A stretch of 64,000 bases of DNA from Janibacter corallicola NBRC 107790 (GTDB lineage: Bacteria > Actinomycetota > Actinomycetes > Actinomycetales > Dermatophilaceae), in assembly GCF_001570965.1 (NCBI RefSeq), contig NZ_BCSR01000010.1, positions 1 through 64,000 on the forward strand, in the 5' to 3' direction. This document shows positions 43,691 to 52,403 of this stretch, piece after piece. A program made the translations under genes and the position numbers. Below the pieces are notes generated by a model that ran no database searches, was not told the DNA's origin, and saw only the letters and a program-made list of their open reading frames with translations. Within the stretch, counting starts at the first letter, position 1; each line of letters starts with the position of its first letter.

Positions 43691-45382
43691 TCAGATCTCC
43701 GCCCAGACGCAGGTGTCGGTGGGCAGCCCACCTTCGACGAGCTCATCGGAGGCGACGAGCACCCTTGTGCCCGCGGGCAGCTCGATCGACTCGGGGGAGA
43801 GGTTGGCGACCACCAGCGTCCGGGTCCCGTCGGGAGCGGTGGCGAGGTAGGCGAGCACCTCATCGCCGAGGCCTTCGACCTCGGCGAGCCCGGCGCGTCC
43901 CAGGTCCCGCTCCCGGCGCAGCGCCAGCAGCTGCCGGTAGAGCTCGAGCGTGGAGCCGGGGACGCCGTCCTGCTGGTCCACCGCGAGGTCGGCGTAGGAG
44001 TCCGGCTGCGGCAGCCACGCGGCGCCGGTGTCGTTGAAGCCGAGGGCGGGAGCCCCCTTCGTCCACGGCATCGGCACGCGGCAGCCGTCCCGTCCCTTCT
44101 CCGCCCCGCGGGTGCGGGTGAAGGTGGGGTCCGCCCGTGCCTCGTCGGGCAGGGTGGTGTGCTCGGGCAGTCCGAGCTCCTCCCCCTGGTAGACGTAGGC
44201 GCCACCGGGGAGTCCGAGCATGAGGGTCGTGGCGGCACGCGCGCGGCGCAGCCCGAGTGCGGCGTCCGGCTGCAGGTCCTCCGGCCCGATGCCGTTCGGG
44301 GGCTCCTCGTCCTGCGGCAGACCGAGACGGCTGGCGTGGCGCAGCACGTCGTGGTTGCTCAGGACCCACGTCGTCGGGGCGCCGACGGCGTCGCTCGCGG
44401 CGAGCGATCCGGCGATGACATCGCGCATCGGCTCTGCGAGCCACGGGGTGTCGAGGAACTCGAAGTTGAAGGCCTGGTGGAACTCGTCCTCGCGCACGTA
44501 GCGCGCGGCCCGGTCGGCCGGGCTCACCCACGCCTCGGCACACATGATCCGCTCGGGGGAGTACTCCTGCAGCAGCTCCCGCCAGTCGCGGTAGATCTCG
44601 TGCACGCCGTCCTGGTCCCAGAAGGGGGCATCGGAGGTCACCTCGAGCAGTCCACCCGGGGGAGTGCCGAAGGGCGGGAAGGTCGGGTCCTTGACGAGCC
44701 CGTGGGCGACGTCGACGCGGAAGCCGTCCACGCCACGGTCGAGCCAGAAGCGCAGCGTCGACCGGAAGTCCGCCCGCACGTCGCAGTTCTGCCAGTTCAG
44801 GTCCGGCTGGCTGGGGTCGAAGAGGTGCAGGTACCACTGGCCGGGGCGGCCGTCGGGCTCGGTGACCCGGGTCCACGCCGCGCCCCCGAAGTTGCTCTGC
44901 CAGTTGGTCGGCGGCTCCGAACCGTCCTCGCCGAGGCCGTCGCGGAAGTGGTACCGGTCCCGCTCCGGGCTGCCCGGCCCGGCGGTGAGCGCCTCGCCGA
45001 ACCACGGGTGCTCGGAGGAGGTGTGGTTGGGCACGAGGTCGACGATGATCCGCAGGCCGAGCTCGTGGGCGCGGGCGATGAGGGCGTCGGCGTCCGTCAG
45101 GCTCCCGAAGAGCGGGTCGACGTCCCGGTGGTCCGCGACGTCGTACCCGGCGTCCCGCTGCGGGGAGGTGTAGAAGGGGGAGAGCCACACCGCGTCGACG
45201 CCCAGCGCGGCCAGGTGCGCCAGGCGGGAGGCGATGCCCCGCAGGTCCCCGATCCCGTCCCCGTCGGCGTCGGCCCACGAGCGTGGGTAGACCTGGTAGA
45301 TGACGGCGTCGCGCCACCAGGGGTCACCGGCGGACCCGGGCGCGTGCAGCTCGCGGGTGGCGAAGGGGGTCGCACCGGTCAC
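43691..45382 (-). CDS. Alpha-glucosidase (GH13, oligo-1,6-glucosidase type)
   Basis: The 563-residue enzyme has the GH13 barrel: VYPRSWADADGDGIGDL near 32, DLVPNHTSSEHPWF (region I), GFRVDVAHGL with the nucleophile Asp (region II), CAEAWVSP with the acid Glu (region III) and LSNHDVLRHASR (region IV). It probably releases glucose from maltose-type or 1,6-linked oligosaccharides. The GTG overlaps the globin stop by 4 nt, the same pairing as mycobacterial aglA-glbO. Confidence 0.94.
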   Translation of the reverse strand: MTGATPFATRELHAPGSAGDPWWRDAVIYQVYPRSWADADGDGIGDLRGIASRLAHLAALGVDAVWLSPFYTSPQRDAGYDVADHRDVDPLFGSLTDADALIARAHELGLRIIVDLVPNHTSSEHPWFGEALTAGPGSPERDRYHFRDGLGEDGSEPPTNWQSNFGGAAWTRVTEPDGRPGQWYLHLFDPSQPDLNWQNCDVRADFRSTLRFWLDRGVDGFRVDVAHGLVKDPTFPPFGTPPGGLLEVTSDAPFWDQDGVHEIYRDWRELLQEYSPERIMCAEAWVSPADRAARYVREDEFHQAFNFEFLDTPWLAEPMRDVIAGSLAASDAVGAPTTWVLSNHDVLRHASRLGLPQDEEPPNGIGPEDLQPDAALGLRRARAATTLMLGLPGGAYVYQGEELGLPEHTTLPDEARADPTFTRTRGAEKGRDGCRVPMPWTKGAPALGFNDTGAAWLPQPDSYADLAVDQQDGVPGSTLELYRQLLALRRERDLGRAGLAEVEGLGDEVLAYLATAPDGTRTLVVANLSPESIELPAGTRVLVASDELVEGGLPTDTCVWAEI

Positions 45383-45783
45383 AGGGGGTTGCCCTCCTCG
45401 TCGGCGTTGATGAGCATGTCCGCCGCGCGTGTGAAGTAGTCACGCATGGCCGCGTCGTGGGCCTCCGGCAGGTCGAGGGAGTCCATCGCGGCGAGCATGT
45501 GCCGCATCCACCGGTCCCGTTGGTCGGGGGTCACGGCGTAGTGCACGTGCCGCATCCGCAGCCGCGGGTGGCCCCGCTGCTGGCTGTAGGTGTTCGGGCC
45601 GCCGAAGTACTGCTCGAGGAACATCCGCAGCCGCCCCTCGGCGGGACCGAGGTCCTCCTCCGGGTACAGGGCGCGCAGCGTCGGGTCCTGCGCCACGCCC
45701 TCGTAGAACTTGTGGACGAGGGCCTCGAAGGTCTCGTGGCCCCCGACCTGGTCGTAGAAGCTGTCACCGGGTTGTGCCGTCAC
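45379..45783 (-). CDS. glbO: Truncated hemoglobin, group II (GlbO)
   Basis: The 134-residue globin has FYDQVGGHETFEALVHKFYEGVAQD, the proximal His in RMRHVHYAV and the conserved TrpG8 in RDRWMRHML; the YFGGPNTYSQQRGHP segment marks group II. It binds oxygen or NO. A GATGGT hexamer lies 6 nt before its GTG. Gap to mscS is 12 nt. Confidence 0.95.
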   Translation of the reverse strand: MTAQPGDSFYDQVGGHETFEALVHKFYEGVAQDPTLRALYPEEDLGPAEGRLRMFLEQYFGGPNTYSQQRGHPRLRMRHVHYAVTPDQRDRWMRHMLAAMDSLDLPEAHDAAMRDYFTRAADMLINADEEGNPL

Positions 45784-45795
45784 GGCACCACCATC

Positions 45796-46710
45796 TCAGA
45801 TCTCGTGCTCGCCCCCGGTCAGCGGGATGGGCGGTCCGGCGACGCCCTCGCGGTCGAAGGCCTCCTTGACCCGGCGGCGGATCTCCCGCTGGATGCCCCA
45901 GTTCTCATTGGGCGCGCACGTGGCGAAGACCCGCACCGTGACCGTGCCCCCGGTGATCGACTCGACGCCGAGCACGCTGGGTGCCTCACGGAGCACGGTG
46001 TGCCACTGCGGGTCCCGGTCCATGTGCTCGACCTGCTCGCGGATGATCCCGATGACGCGGGCGGTGTCCTCCCGGTAGGAGAAGGGCAGGTCGACCATGA
46101 CCGTGGACCACCCCTGCGAGCGGTTGCCGACGCGCAGGATCTCGCCGTTGCGCACGTACCAGACGACGCCGTCCAGGTCCCGCAGCCGGGTGACCCGCAG
46201 GGTGACCTCCTCGACGGTGCCGACGGCCTCGCCGGCGTCGATGTAGTCCCCGACGCCGTACTGGTCCTCGAGGATCATGAAGACGCCGGAGAGGTAGTCC
46301 CGCACGAGGGACTGCGCGCCGAAACCGAGTGCGACGCCACCGACACCGGCCGAGGCGAGCAGCGGGGCGAGTGGGATGTCCAGCAACGAGAGCACGGTGA
46401 GCACCGTGAGGATGATGATGACGAAGGTCGCGATGCTGCGCAGCAGCGATCCGGTCGTCCTCATCCGCTGCCGGTAGCGCTCGCCGGCAGCCACGCCGCG
46501 GTCGCGCCCGTGGTGGTCCCGTCGGGCACGCGTGGCCTCGCGTCGGGCGAGCGCCTGGTCCACCGCGCCGGAGATGGCGCGGTGGACCAGGTAGCGCGCG
46601 ACCCAGGCGAGGACCACCGTCAGGAGGATCCGCAGCGGTGCTCCGAGCAGGAAGTCCGCTGCGGCGGCCCACGTGAGGTCGATGGCCATCAGGTGGTGCA
46701 CGAAGTTCAT
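45796..46710 (-). CDS. Small-conductance mechanosensitive channel (MscS family)
   Basis: The 304-residue protein has membrane helices near 25-45 and 88-112 and the pore helix LLASAGVGGVALGFGAQSLVRDYLSG in parts, followed by the MscS beta domain (DYIDAGEAVGTVEEVTLRVT) and a C-terminal alpha/beta domain. It releases solutes on hypo-osmotic shock. GTG 46713 is an alternative start; ATG 46710 shares its first base region with the pepN stop. Confidence 0.92.
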   Translation of the reverse strand: MNFVHHLMAIDLTWAAAADFLLGAPLRILLTVVLAWVARYLVHRAISGAVDQALARREATRARRDHHGRDRGVAAGERYRQRMRTTGSLLRSIATFVIIILTVLTVLSLLDIPLAPLLASAGVGGVALGFGAQSLVRDYLSGVFMILEDQYGVGDYIDAGEAVGTVEEVTLRVTRLRDLDGVVWYVRNGEILRVGNRSQGWSTVMVDLPFSYREDTARVIGIIREQVEHMDRDPQWHTVLREAPSVLGVESITGGTVTVRVFATCAPNENWGIQREIRRRVKEAFDREGVAGPPIPLTGGEHEI

Positions 46711-49265
46711 CACCCCGAGTGTGCGTCCCGCTCCTGAGCAGCAACTGCACGGGCGACGGTGTCACGGCTCTCCGCGACGAGGCGCCGCAGGCCTGCGGGC
46801 GCCTGCGGGTGCTCCTCGAGCCAGGCCCGCGTCGCCGCGAACAGCACCGGGCCCGCCAGCGCCATCGGGTAGAAGCCCAGGACGATGCCCTCCGCGATGG
46901 CGTGGGTCCTCTCGGCCCAGACCTGCTCGATGACCTCGTGGTAGCGCGGGACGAAGGGGGCCAGCAGTGCCGGGTCGTTGGCCCGGCCGAAACCGAGCGC
47001 GTAGGCGTCGACGACCGAGTTCGGGGTGTCGGTGGCGACCACGCCGGAGGCCCAGGCCTCCTCCTTGGCCGCCGCCGTCGGGATGCTCGCGACCGCGCGG
47101 GCGGCGCGCTCCCGCCCGGTGGCAGTGTTGTCCCCCTTCGCCTCCGCCGCAACGGCATCGGCGTCGGCCGAGCCGGTGGCGGTGAGGGCGGTGAGCAGCG
47201 TCCACCGCATGTCGGCGTCGACGGCGAGGCCCTCCAGGGTGCGGCTGCCGTCGTAGAGCGCGGCGACGAGCGAGGTGTCGTCACCGGGGGCGAGCATGCC
47301 CGCGTGGGCGGTGACCAGCTGCAGCTGGGCGTCGCTGCCCGGGGCGGCCCGTTCGGCGAGCTCGCCGAGGAGGCTGACGACACGGGAGCGCAGCGCCTCG
47401 CGGTGCTCCGGTGCCGAGTAGGTGCCCACCGACGTCGCCAGCTGGGCCAGCAGCGTGCGCAGCAGCGTGGAGTCCTCGAGTCCGTCCAGGACCGGCAGGA
47501 CCAGCTCGACGTACTCGCTGGCGGCCATCTCCCCGTCGCGGGTCATGTCCCAGGCGGAGGCCAGGGCGAGGGATCGGGGCAGGGAGTCCTCGAAGGCGGT
47601 GGGGTGGGCCAGCAGGGTGGACAGCGACCGGTCGTCCAGACGCAGCTTGGCGTAGGTGAGGTCCTCGTCGTTGACGAGCAGCAGCGCGGGCTGCTCGTGC
47701 CCCACGAGGTCGCCGACCGGCGTGCGCTCGCCGTCGACGTCCAGCTCCACCCGGTGGGTCCGGGTCAGCCGGCCGTCGACCAGGTCGTAGCAGCCCACGG
47801 CGAGGCGGTGCGGGCGCAGCGTCGGGTGCTCCTCGGTGGCGGTCTGCTCGATGACGACGTCGACGATCCGGCCGCGGTCGTCGACGTCGACGTGGGTGCG
47901 GAGGGTGTTGACCCCGGCGGTCTCCAGCCACTGCGACGACCAGGAGCGCAGGTCCCGGCCGGAGGTGGCCTCGAGCTCGTCGAGCAGGTCATCGAGGGTG
48001 GTGTTGCCCCAGGCGTGCTTGCGGAAGTAGGCGCGGATGCCGTCGCGGAAGGACTCCCGCCCGACGTAGGCGACGAGCTGCTTGAGGACGGAGGCGCCCT
48101 TCGCGTAGGTGATCCCGTCGAAGTTGACCTCGACGTCGTCGAGGTCCCGGATCGGGGCGACGATCGGGTGGGTCGTCGAGAGCTGGTCCTGGCGGTAGGC
48201 CCAGGCCTTCTCGTGGGTCGCGAAGGTGGTCCAGGCATCGGACCACTGCGTGGCCTCGGCCTGGCAGGTGGTGGAGGCCCACTCGGCGAAGGACTCGTTG
48301 AGCCACAGGTCGTTCCACCACTTCATCGTCACGAGGTTGCCGAACCACATGTGGGCCAGCTCGTGCAGCACGGTGAGGGCACGCCGCTCGACCAGGGCGT
48401 CGGGGACCTTGGAGCGGAAGACGTACATCTCGTGGAAGGTCACGCACCCGGCGTTCTCCATCGCGCCCATGTTGTACTCCGGCGTGAACACCTGGTCGTA
48501 CTTGGTGAAGGGGTAGGCGCGGTCGAACTGCTCCTCGTAGAAGGCGAACCCGGCCTTCGTGAGGGCGAAGAGGTTGTCGGCGTCGAGGTACTGCCGCAGT
48601 GACCGGCGGCAGAAGATCCCGAGCGGGACCTCCTTGTCACGCGAGGTCAGCGAGTCCCGGACGACGTCGTAGGGGCCGGCGACCAGGGCGGTGATGTAGC
48701 TGCTGATCCGCTCCGTCGGCGCGAACGCCCACGTGGCCACGCCGTCCCGGCCGGGAACCGGCGTCGGCTCCGGGGTGGGGGAGTTGGCGATGACCTGCCA
48801 GTGGGCGGGGGCGGTCACGGTGAGGGTGAAGCTCGCCTTGAGGTCCGGCTGCTCGAAGACCGGGTACATCCGGCGGCTGTCCGGCACCTCGAACTGGGTG
48901 TAGAGGTAGACCTCGTCATCGACCGGGTCGACGAAGCGGTGCAGTCCCTCACCGGTGTTCATGTACGTCCCCGTCGCCCGGATGGTGACGACGTTGTCCT
49001 CGGCGAGGCCCTCGAGCCGGATGCGGTGGTCCGCGAAGACCTCCGCCGGGTCCAGGGCCGTGCCGTTGAGCTCGACCTCCTCCACGGACTCACCGATGAA
49101 GTCCACGAAGGTGGTGGCGCCCCCCTTCGCCGTGAAGCGGATGGTGCTGGTCGTCGCGAAGGTCGACTCCGAGGTCGTCAGGTCGAGGGTGATCGCGTGG
49201 CTGTCCACGTCGACGAGGGCGGCGCGGTCGGCGGCCTCCTCGCGGGTCAGGTTCTTCCCGGGCAC
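46710..49265 (-). CDS. pepN: Aminopeptidase N (M1 family)
   Basis: The 851-residue zinc aminopeptidase has the exopeptidase motif GAMEN and the zinc site HELAHMWFGNLVTMKWWNDLWLNE (HExxH-x18-E, here split). An ERAP1-like C-terminal helical domain follows. It has no secretion signal. The GTG start at 49265 is preceded by GAAGGAG, and the 3' end overlaps mscS by a few bases. Confidence 0.96.
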   Translation of the reverse strand: MPGKNLTREEAADRAALVDVDSHAITLDLTTSESTFATTSTIRFTAKGGATTFVDFIGESVEEVELNGTALDPAEVFADHRIRLEGLAEDNVVTIRATGTYMNTGEGLHRFVDPVDDEVYLYTQFEVPDSRRMYPVFEQPDLKASFTLTVTAPAHWQVIANSPTPEPTPVPGRDGVATWAFAPTERISSYITALVAGPYDVVRDSLTSRDKEVPLGIFCRRSLRQYLDADNLFALTKAGFAFYEEQFDRAYPFTKYDQVFTPEYNMGAMENAGCVTFHEMYVFRSKVPDALVERRALTVLHELAHMWFGNLVTMKWWNDLWLNESFAEWASTTCQAEATQWSDAWTTFATHEKAWAYRQDQLSTTHPIVAPIRDLDDVEVNFDGITYAKGASVLKQLVAYVGRESFRDGIRAYFRKHAWGNTTLDDLLDELEATSGRDLRSWSSQWLETAGVNTLRTHVDVDDRGRIVDVVIEQTATEEHPTLRPHRLAVGCYDLVDGRLTRTHRVELDVDGERTPVGDLVGHEQPALLLVNDEDLTYAKLRLDDRSLSTLLAHPTAFEDSLPRSLALASAWDMTRDGEMAASEYVELVLPVLDGLEDSTLLRTLLAQLATSVGTYSAPEHREALRSRVVSLLGELAERAAPGSDAQLQLVTAHAGMLAPGDDTSLVAALYDGSRTLEGLAVDADMRWTLLTALTATGSADADAVAAEAKGDNTATGRERAARAVASIPTAAAKEEAWASGVVATDTPNSVVDAYALGFGRANDPALLAPFVPRYHEVIEQVWAERTHAIAEGIVLGFYPMALAGPVLFAATRAWLEEHPQAPAGLRRLVAESRDTVARAVAAQERDAHSG

Positions 49266-49356
49266 GGGCGGGCTCCTTCGGGTCGGGGATGCTGCTCATG
49301 CTGCCACGCCGTGGCCGGGAGCACCGACCGCGCGGCTGCGTGCGACGATTGGGCTC

Positions 49357-49962
49357 ATGAGTGCGCAATCCGTGGAGATGTGGTTCGACCCGCTGTGCCC
49401 GTGGGCGTGGATGACCTCGCGCTGGCTGATGGAGGTCGAGCAGGTCCGCGACATCGACGTCACCTGGTCGCAGATGAGCCTGTCGGTCCTCAACGAGGGA
49501 CGGGACCTGGACGAGGGCTACGCCGAGCTGATGACGCGGGGCTGGACGCCCGTGCGGGTCATCGCCGCCGCGCGGAAGGCCCACGGCGACACGGTTACCA
49601 AGCCGCTCTACGACGCCATCGGCCGCCAGATCCACCTGGAGGAGCAGAAGGACTTCCGTCTGGCCTGCACCGAGGCCCTCGCCGAGGTCGGTCTGCCGGC
49701 CGATCTCATCGGGGCCGCGGACACCGACGAGCACGACGACTTCCTGCGGCAGAGCCACGCGCGTGCCATCGACCTCGTCGGCGACGACGTGGGCACCCCG
49801 GTGATCTCCGTGGGTGACGTCGCCTTCTTCGGCCCCGTTGTCTCCCCGGCACCGAAGGGGGAGGAGGCCGGCCGCCTCTTCGACGGCTGCGTCCTCGTCG
49901 CCGGCACCGACGGCTTCTTCGAGATCAAGCGCAGCCGCACCCGCGGCCCCATCTTCGACTGA
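49357..49962 (+). CDS. DsbA-fold mycothiol-linked oxidoreductase (Rv2466c family)
   Basis: The 201-residue protein begins with the thioredoxin-like FDPLCPWAWMTSRW, placing a single active-site Cys14 in CPWA rather than CxxC. In mycobacteria Rv2466c lies beside pepN and rpiB and uses mycothiol or mycoredoxin; the same order here supports the assignment. The missing second Cys suggests a monothiol mechanism. GACGAT lies 7 nt before the ATG. Confidence 0.87.
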   Translation: MSAQSVEMWFDPLCPWAWMTSRWLMEVEQVRDIDVTWSQMSLSVLNEGRDLDEGYAELMTRGWTPVRVIAAARKAHGDTVTKPLYDAIGRQIHLEEQKDFRLACTEALAEVGLPADLIGAADTDEHDDFLRQSHARAIDLVGDDVGTPVISVGDVAFFGPVVSPAPKGEEAGRLFDGCVLVAGTDGFFEIKRSRTRGPIFD

Positions 49963-49987
49963 CCCCCACACACACCAGGAGACTGCC

Positions 49988-50455
49988 GTGCGCGTCCACA
50001 TCGGTGGCGACCACGCCGCCTTCGAGCTGCACCAGGAGCTGCTCACCTTCCTCGAGGCCGAGGGCCACGAGGTCACCGACCACGGCCCCTTCGAGCTGGA
50101 CCCCGTCGATGACTACCCGGTCTTCGTGCTGCGTGCCGCGGAGGCCGTGGCCGCCGACCCCGGCAGCCGCGGCATCGTCCTCGGGGGATCCGGCAACGGC
50201 GAGCAGATGGCCGCGAACAAGGTCGCCGGCATCCGGGCGGCGCTGTGCTGCAACACCGAGCTGGCACGGTTGGCCCGCGAGCACAACGACGCGCAGATCA
50301 TCTCGCTCGGGGGCCGGATGCAGCCGGTCGCCGAGGCCAAGGAGATGGTCCGGGTCTTCCTCGGGACCGACTTCACCGGCGAGGAGCGACACCAGCGGCG
50401 GATCGACATGGTGAGCGGCTACGAGGCCGACGGGAGCCTGCCCCCGCTGCCCTGA
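49988..50455 (+). CDS. rpiB: Ribose-5-phosphate isomerase B
   Basis: The 155-residue enzyme interconverts ribose 5-phosphate and ribulose 5-phosphate. Family motifs are HIGGDHAAFELH near the N terminus, GIVLGGSGNGEQMAANKVAGIRAA in parts and EHNDAQIISLGGRM. The actinobacterial GSGNGE takes the place of GSGIG, giving a Glu base instead of Cys. GTG 49988 follows CAGGAGA. Confidence 0.95.
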   Translation: MRVHIGGDHAAFELHQELLTFLEAEGHEVTDHGPFELDPVDDYPVFVLRAAEAVAADPGSRGIVLGGSGNGEQMAANKVAGIRAALCCNTELARLAREHNDAQIISLGGRMQPVAEAKEMVRVFLGTDFTGEERHQRRIDMVSGYEADGSLPPLP

Positions 50456-50573
50456 GCGACCGCCCCGGATGTTTCCGAACGGTCACAAGCCCTTCCCCGC
50501 AGCCGAATTCGGTCTTATGGTGCCTCTGAGCCGCTCACCGGAGCGGGACGCCACAGCTTGGGGAGCCATTCAC

Positions 50574-51656
50574 GTGTCCGCGATCCTTCCTGGTAGGGCC
50601 CCGGCGCTGGGGCACCGCCCGATCCGGATCCGGCGGACCGTCTCCATCGAGGGGACCGCGCTGCTGCTCATCCTCTTCACCGGGGTGGTCGGGGTCGCGG
50701 TCGGCCACTACGTCTGGCCCGAGCACCTCCCGCTCGCGGGCCTGCTGCCGGCCTGCCTGCTGGCGACGACGCTGTGCCACATCGGTCAGGCACGGCTCAT
50801 CCTCGTCACCGCCGTCGCTGCCGCCGGCTGGATGGTGCTCGTCTCCGGCGAGGGCCTCACCCGGTACGTGCCCCTGCTCATCTCGATCGCGCTGCTCTAC
50901 GGGGTGGCCGTCTCCCGGGCCCACCACGGCGCGGCCACCTTCGCCGGGGACCGGATGCTCGGCGACCTGCGCTCCCGGCTGCACGCGATGGGGGCCATCC
51001 CGCCGCTGCCCGCCGGGTACCACGCGGAGCGCTCGATCGCGACGGCCCACGGCAGCGCCTTCGCCGGCGACTTCCTCATCATGGCCCAGCGCGAGGCCGG
51101 TGAGGTGGAGCTCGTGCTCGCCGACGTCAGCGGCAAGGGCCAGGAGGCCGGGACCCGCGCGCTCATGCTCGCCGGCGCCCTCGGCGGCGTCCTCGGCTCG
51201 GCGCAGCCGCAGCGGGTACTGCCCATGGCGAACGAGTTCCTCGACCGGGCCAGCTGGAAGGAGGGCTTCGCTACCGCGGTGCACGTGCGGATCGACTTCA
51301 CGACCGGTGCCACGACGATCGCCTCGGCGGGCCACCCCCCGGCCCTGCACTACGACGCCGGATCCGGTCGCTGGTCGCGGGTCGACGCCGATTGTGGCCC
51401 CGCCCTGGGGATCCTCGGCCACGCGGAGTACCCGCAGGTGGAGACCGTCCTGGGCCGTGGCGACGCGCTGCTGGTCTACACCGACGGTGTCATCGAGTCC
51501 CGCTCCCGCTGCCTCGACGACGGCATCGACTGGGTGCTCGGCGAGGCAGAGTCCCGTCTGCCGCAGGGGCTCTCTGGACTGGCCGACGTGCTCGTGCAGG
51601 AGGGGCGCGCCGGGGTCTCGGACGACCGCGCGGCCGTGGTGATCTGGCGCGACTGA
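50574..51656 (+). CDS. Membrane-anchored PP2C/SpoIIE-type serine phosphatase
   Basis: The 360-residue protein has about five N-terminal membrane helices (about 25-125) and a cytoplasmic PP2C-like SpoIIE domain from 150 on, with metal-binding Asp in FAGDFLIM, VLADVSGKGQEAG and VYTDGVIE. Such phosphatases act on anti-anti-sigma factors; no STAS gene is adjacent. GTG 50574 is preferred because GGGGAG lies 8 nt before it; ATG 50517 and GTG 50469 are longer options in the same frame. Confidence 0.87.
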   Translation: MSAILPGRAPALGHRPIRIRRTVSIEGTALLLILFTGVVGVAVGHYVWPEHLPLAGLLPACLLATTLCHIGQARLILVTAVAAAGWMVLVSGEGLTRYVPLLISIALLYGVAVSRAHHGAATFAGDRMLGDLRSRLHAMGAIPPLPAGYHAERSIATAHGSAFAGDFLIMAQREAGEVELVLADVSGKGQEAGTRALMLAGALGGVLGSAQPQRVLPMANEFLDRASWKEGFATAVHVRIDFTTGATTIASAGHPPALHYDAGSGRWSRVDADCGPALGILGHAEYPQVETVLGRGDALLVYTDGVIESRSRCLDDGIDWVLGEAESRLPQGLSGLADVLVQEGRAGVSDDRAAVVIWRD

Positions 51657-51665
51657 CCGGGTCGG

Positions 51666-51671
51666 TATCCT
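51666..51671 (+). promoter_or_regulatory. Putative leaderless -10 of trmB
   Basis: TATCCT ends 8 nt before GTG 51680. Confidence 0.45.
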
Positions 51672-51679
51672 CGTCGGCC

Positions 51680-52399
51680 GTGACCACCTCCGAGCCGGAC
51701 CACCACCGATCCCCGTTGGGGGACACCCCCGTGACGCCCGAGGGGCGCCACCGCGCGACCGTGCGCACCTTCACCCCCCGGTGGCGGATCTCCCGTCTGA
51801 CCGAGGAGCGGATGGAGCGCCTGCTGCCCCGCTACACGGTCCCGGAGGGCCCACTGGAGGCCGCGGCCGCCTTCGGGCGCGAGCTGCCGGTCGTCCTGGA
51901 GATCGGTTCCGGGCACGGCGATGCCGCGATCGCGTACGCGCGCGCCCACCCCGAGCACGGCATCCTCACCGCGGAGGTCCACGTCCCCGGAGTGGCCCGG
52001 ATGATGGCCGCCGCCGAGGAGGCGGGGGTCGAGAACCTGCGGGTCTTCCGCGGCGACGCGATCGAGTACCTCACCCGCTGCGTGGCCACCGACCAGCTGG
52101 AGGCCGTCCACCTCTTCTTCCCGGACCCGTGGCCGAAGGCACGCCACGCCAAGCGCCGCTTCGTCCAGCAGGACACCCTGGACCTCGTGCTGGACCGGCT
52201 GCGTCCCGGCGGGCACCTGCTCATCGCGACCGACCACGCCGTCTACGCCGAGCACGTGCGCAGCCAGCTGGCGGCGCACGAGGGACTTCGGTGGAGCGAA
52301 GGGGACCGCCCGGCCTGGCGTCCCGACGCCGGCTTCGAGGCGAAGGGGGTCAGCGCCGGCCGGAGCATCCACGAGTTCCGCGTGGTCGGCGCCGCCTGA
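51680..52399 (+). CDS. trmB: tRNA (guanine-N7-)-methyltransferase
   Basis: The 239-residue SAM enzyme makes m7G46 in tRNA. Motif I is LEIGSGHGD and the family signature is FFPDPWPKARHAKRRF; the C-terminal DHAVYAEHV is also conserved. The first 40 residues are variable. GTG 51680 is used because of the TATCCT hexamer; a start at GTG 51731 would also keep all motifs. Confidence 0.94.
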   Translation: MTTSEPDHHRSPLGDTPVTPEGRHRATVRTFTPRWRISRLTEERMERLLPRYTVPEGPLEAAAAFGRELPVVLEIGSGHGDAAIAYARAHPEHGILTAEVHVPGVARMMAAAEEAGVENLRVFRGDAIEYLTRCVATDQLEAVHLFFPDPWPKARHAKRRFVQQDTLDLVLDRLRPGGHLLIATDHAVYAEHVRSQLAAHEGLRWSEGDRPAWRPDAGFEAKGVSAGRSIHEFRVVGAA

Positions 52400-52403
52400 G
52401 CCC

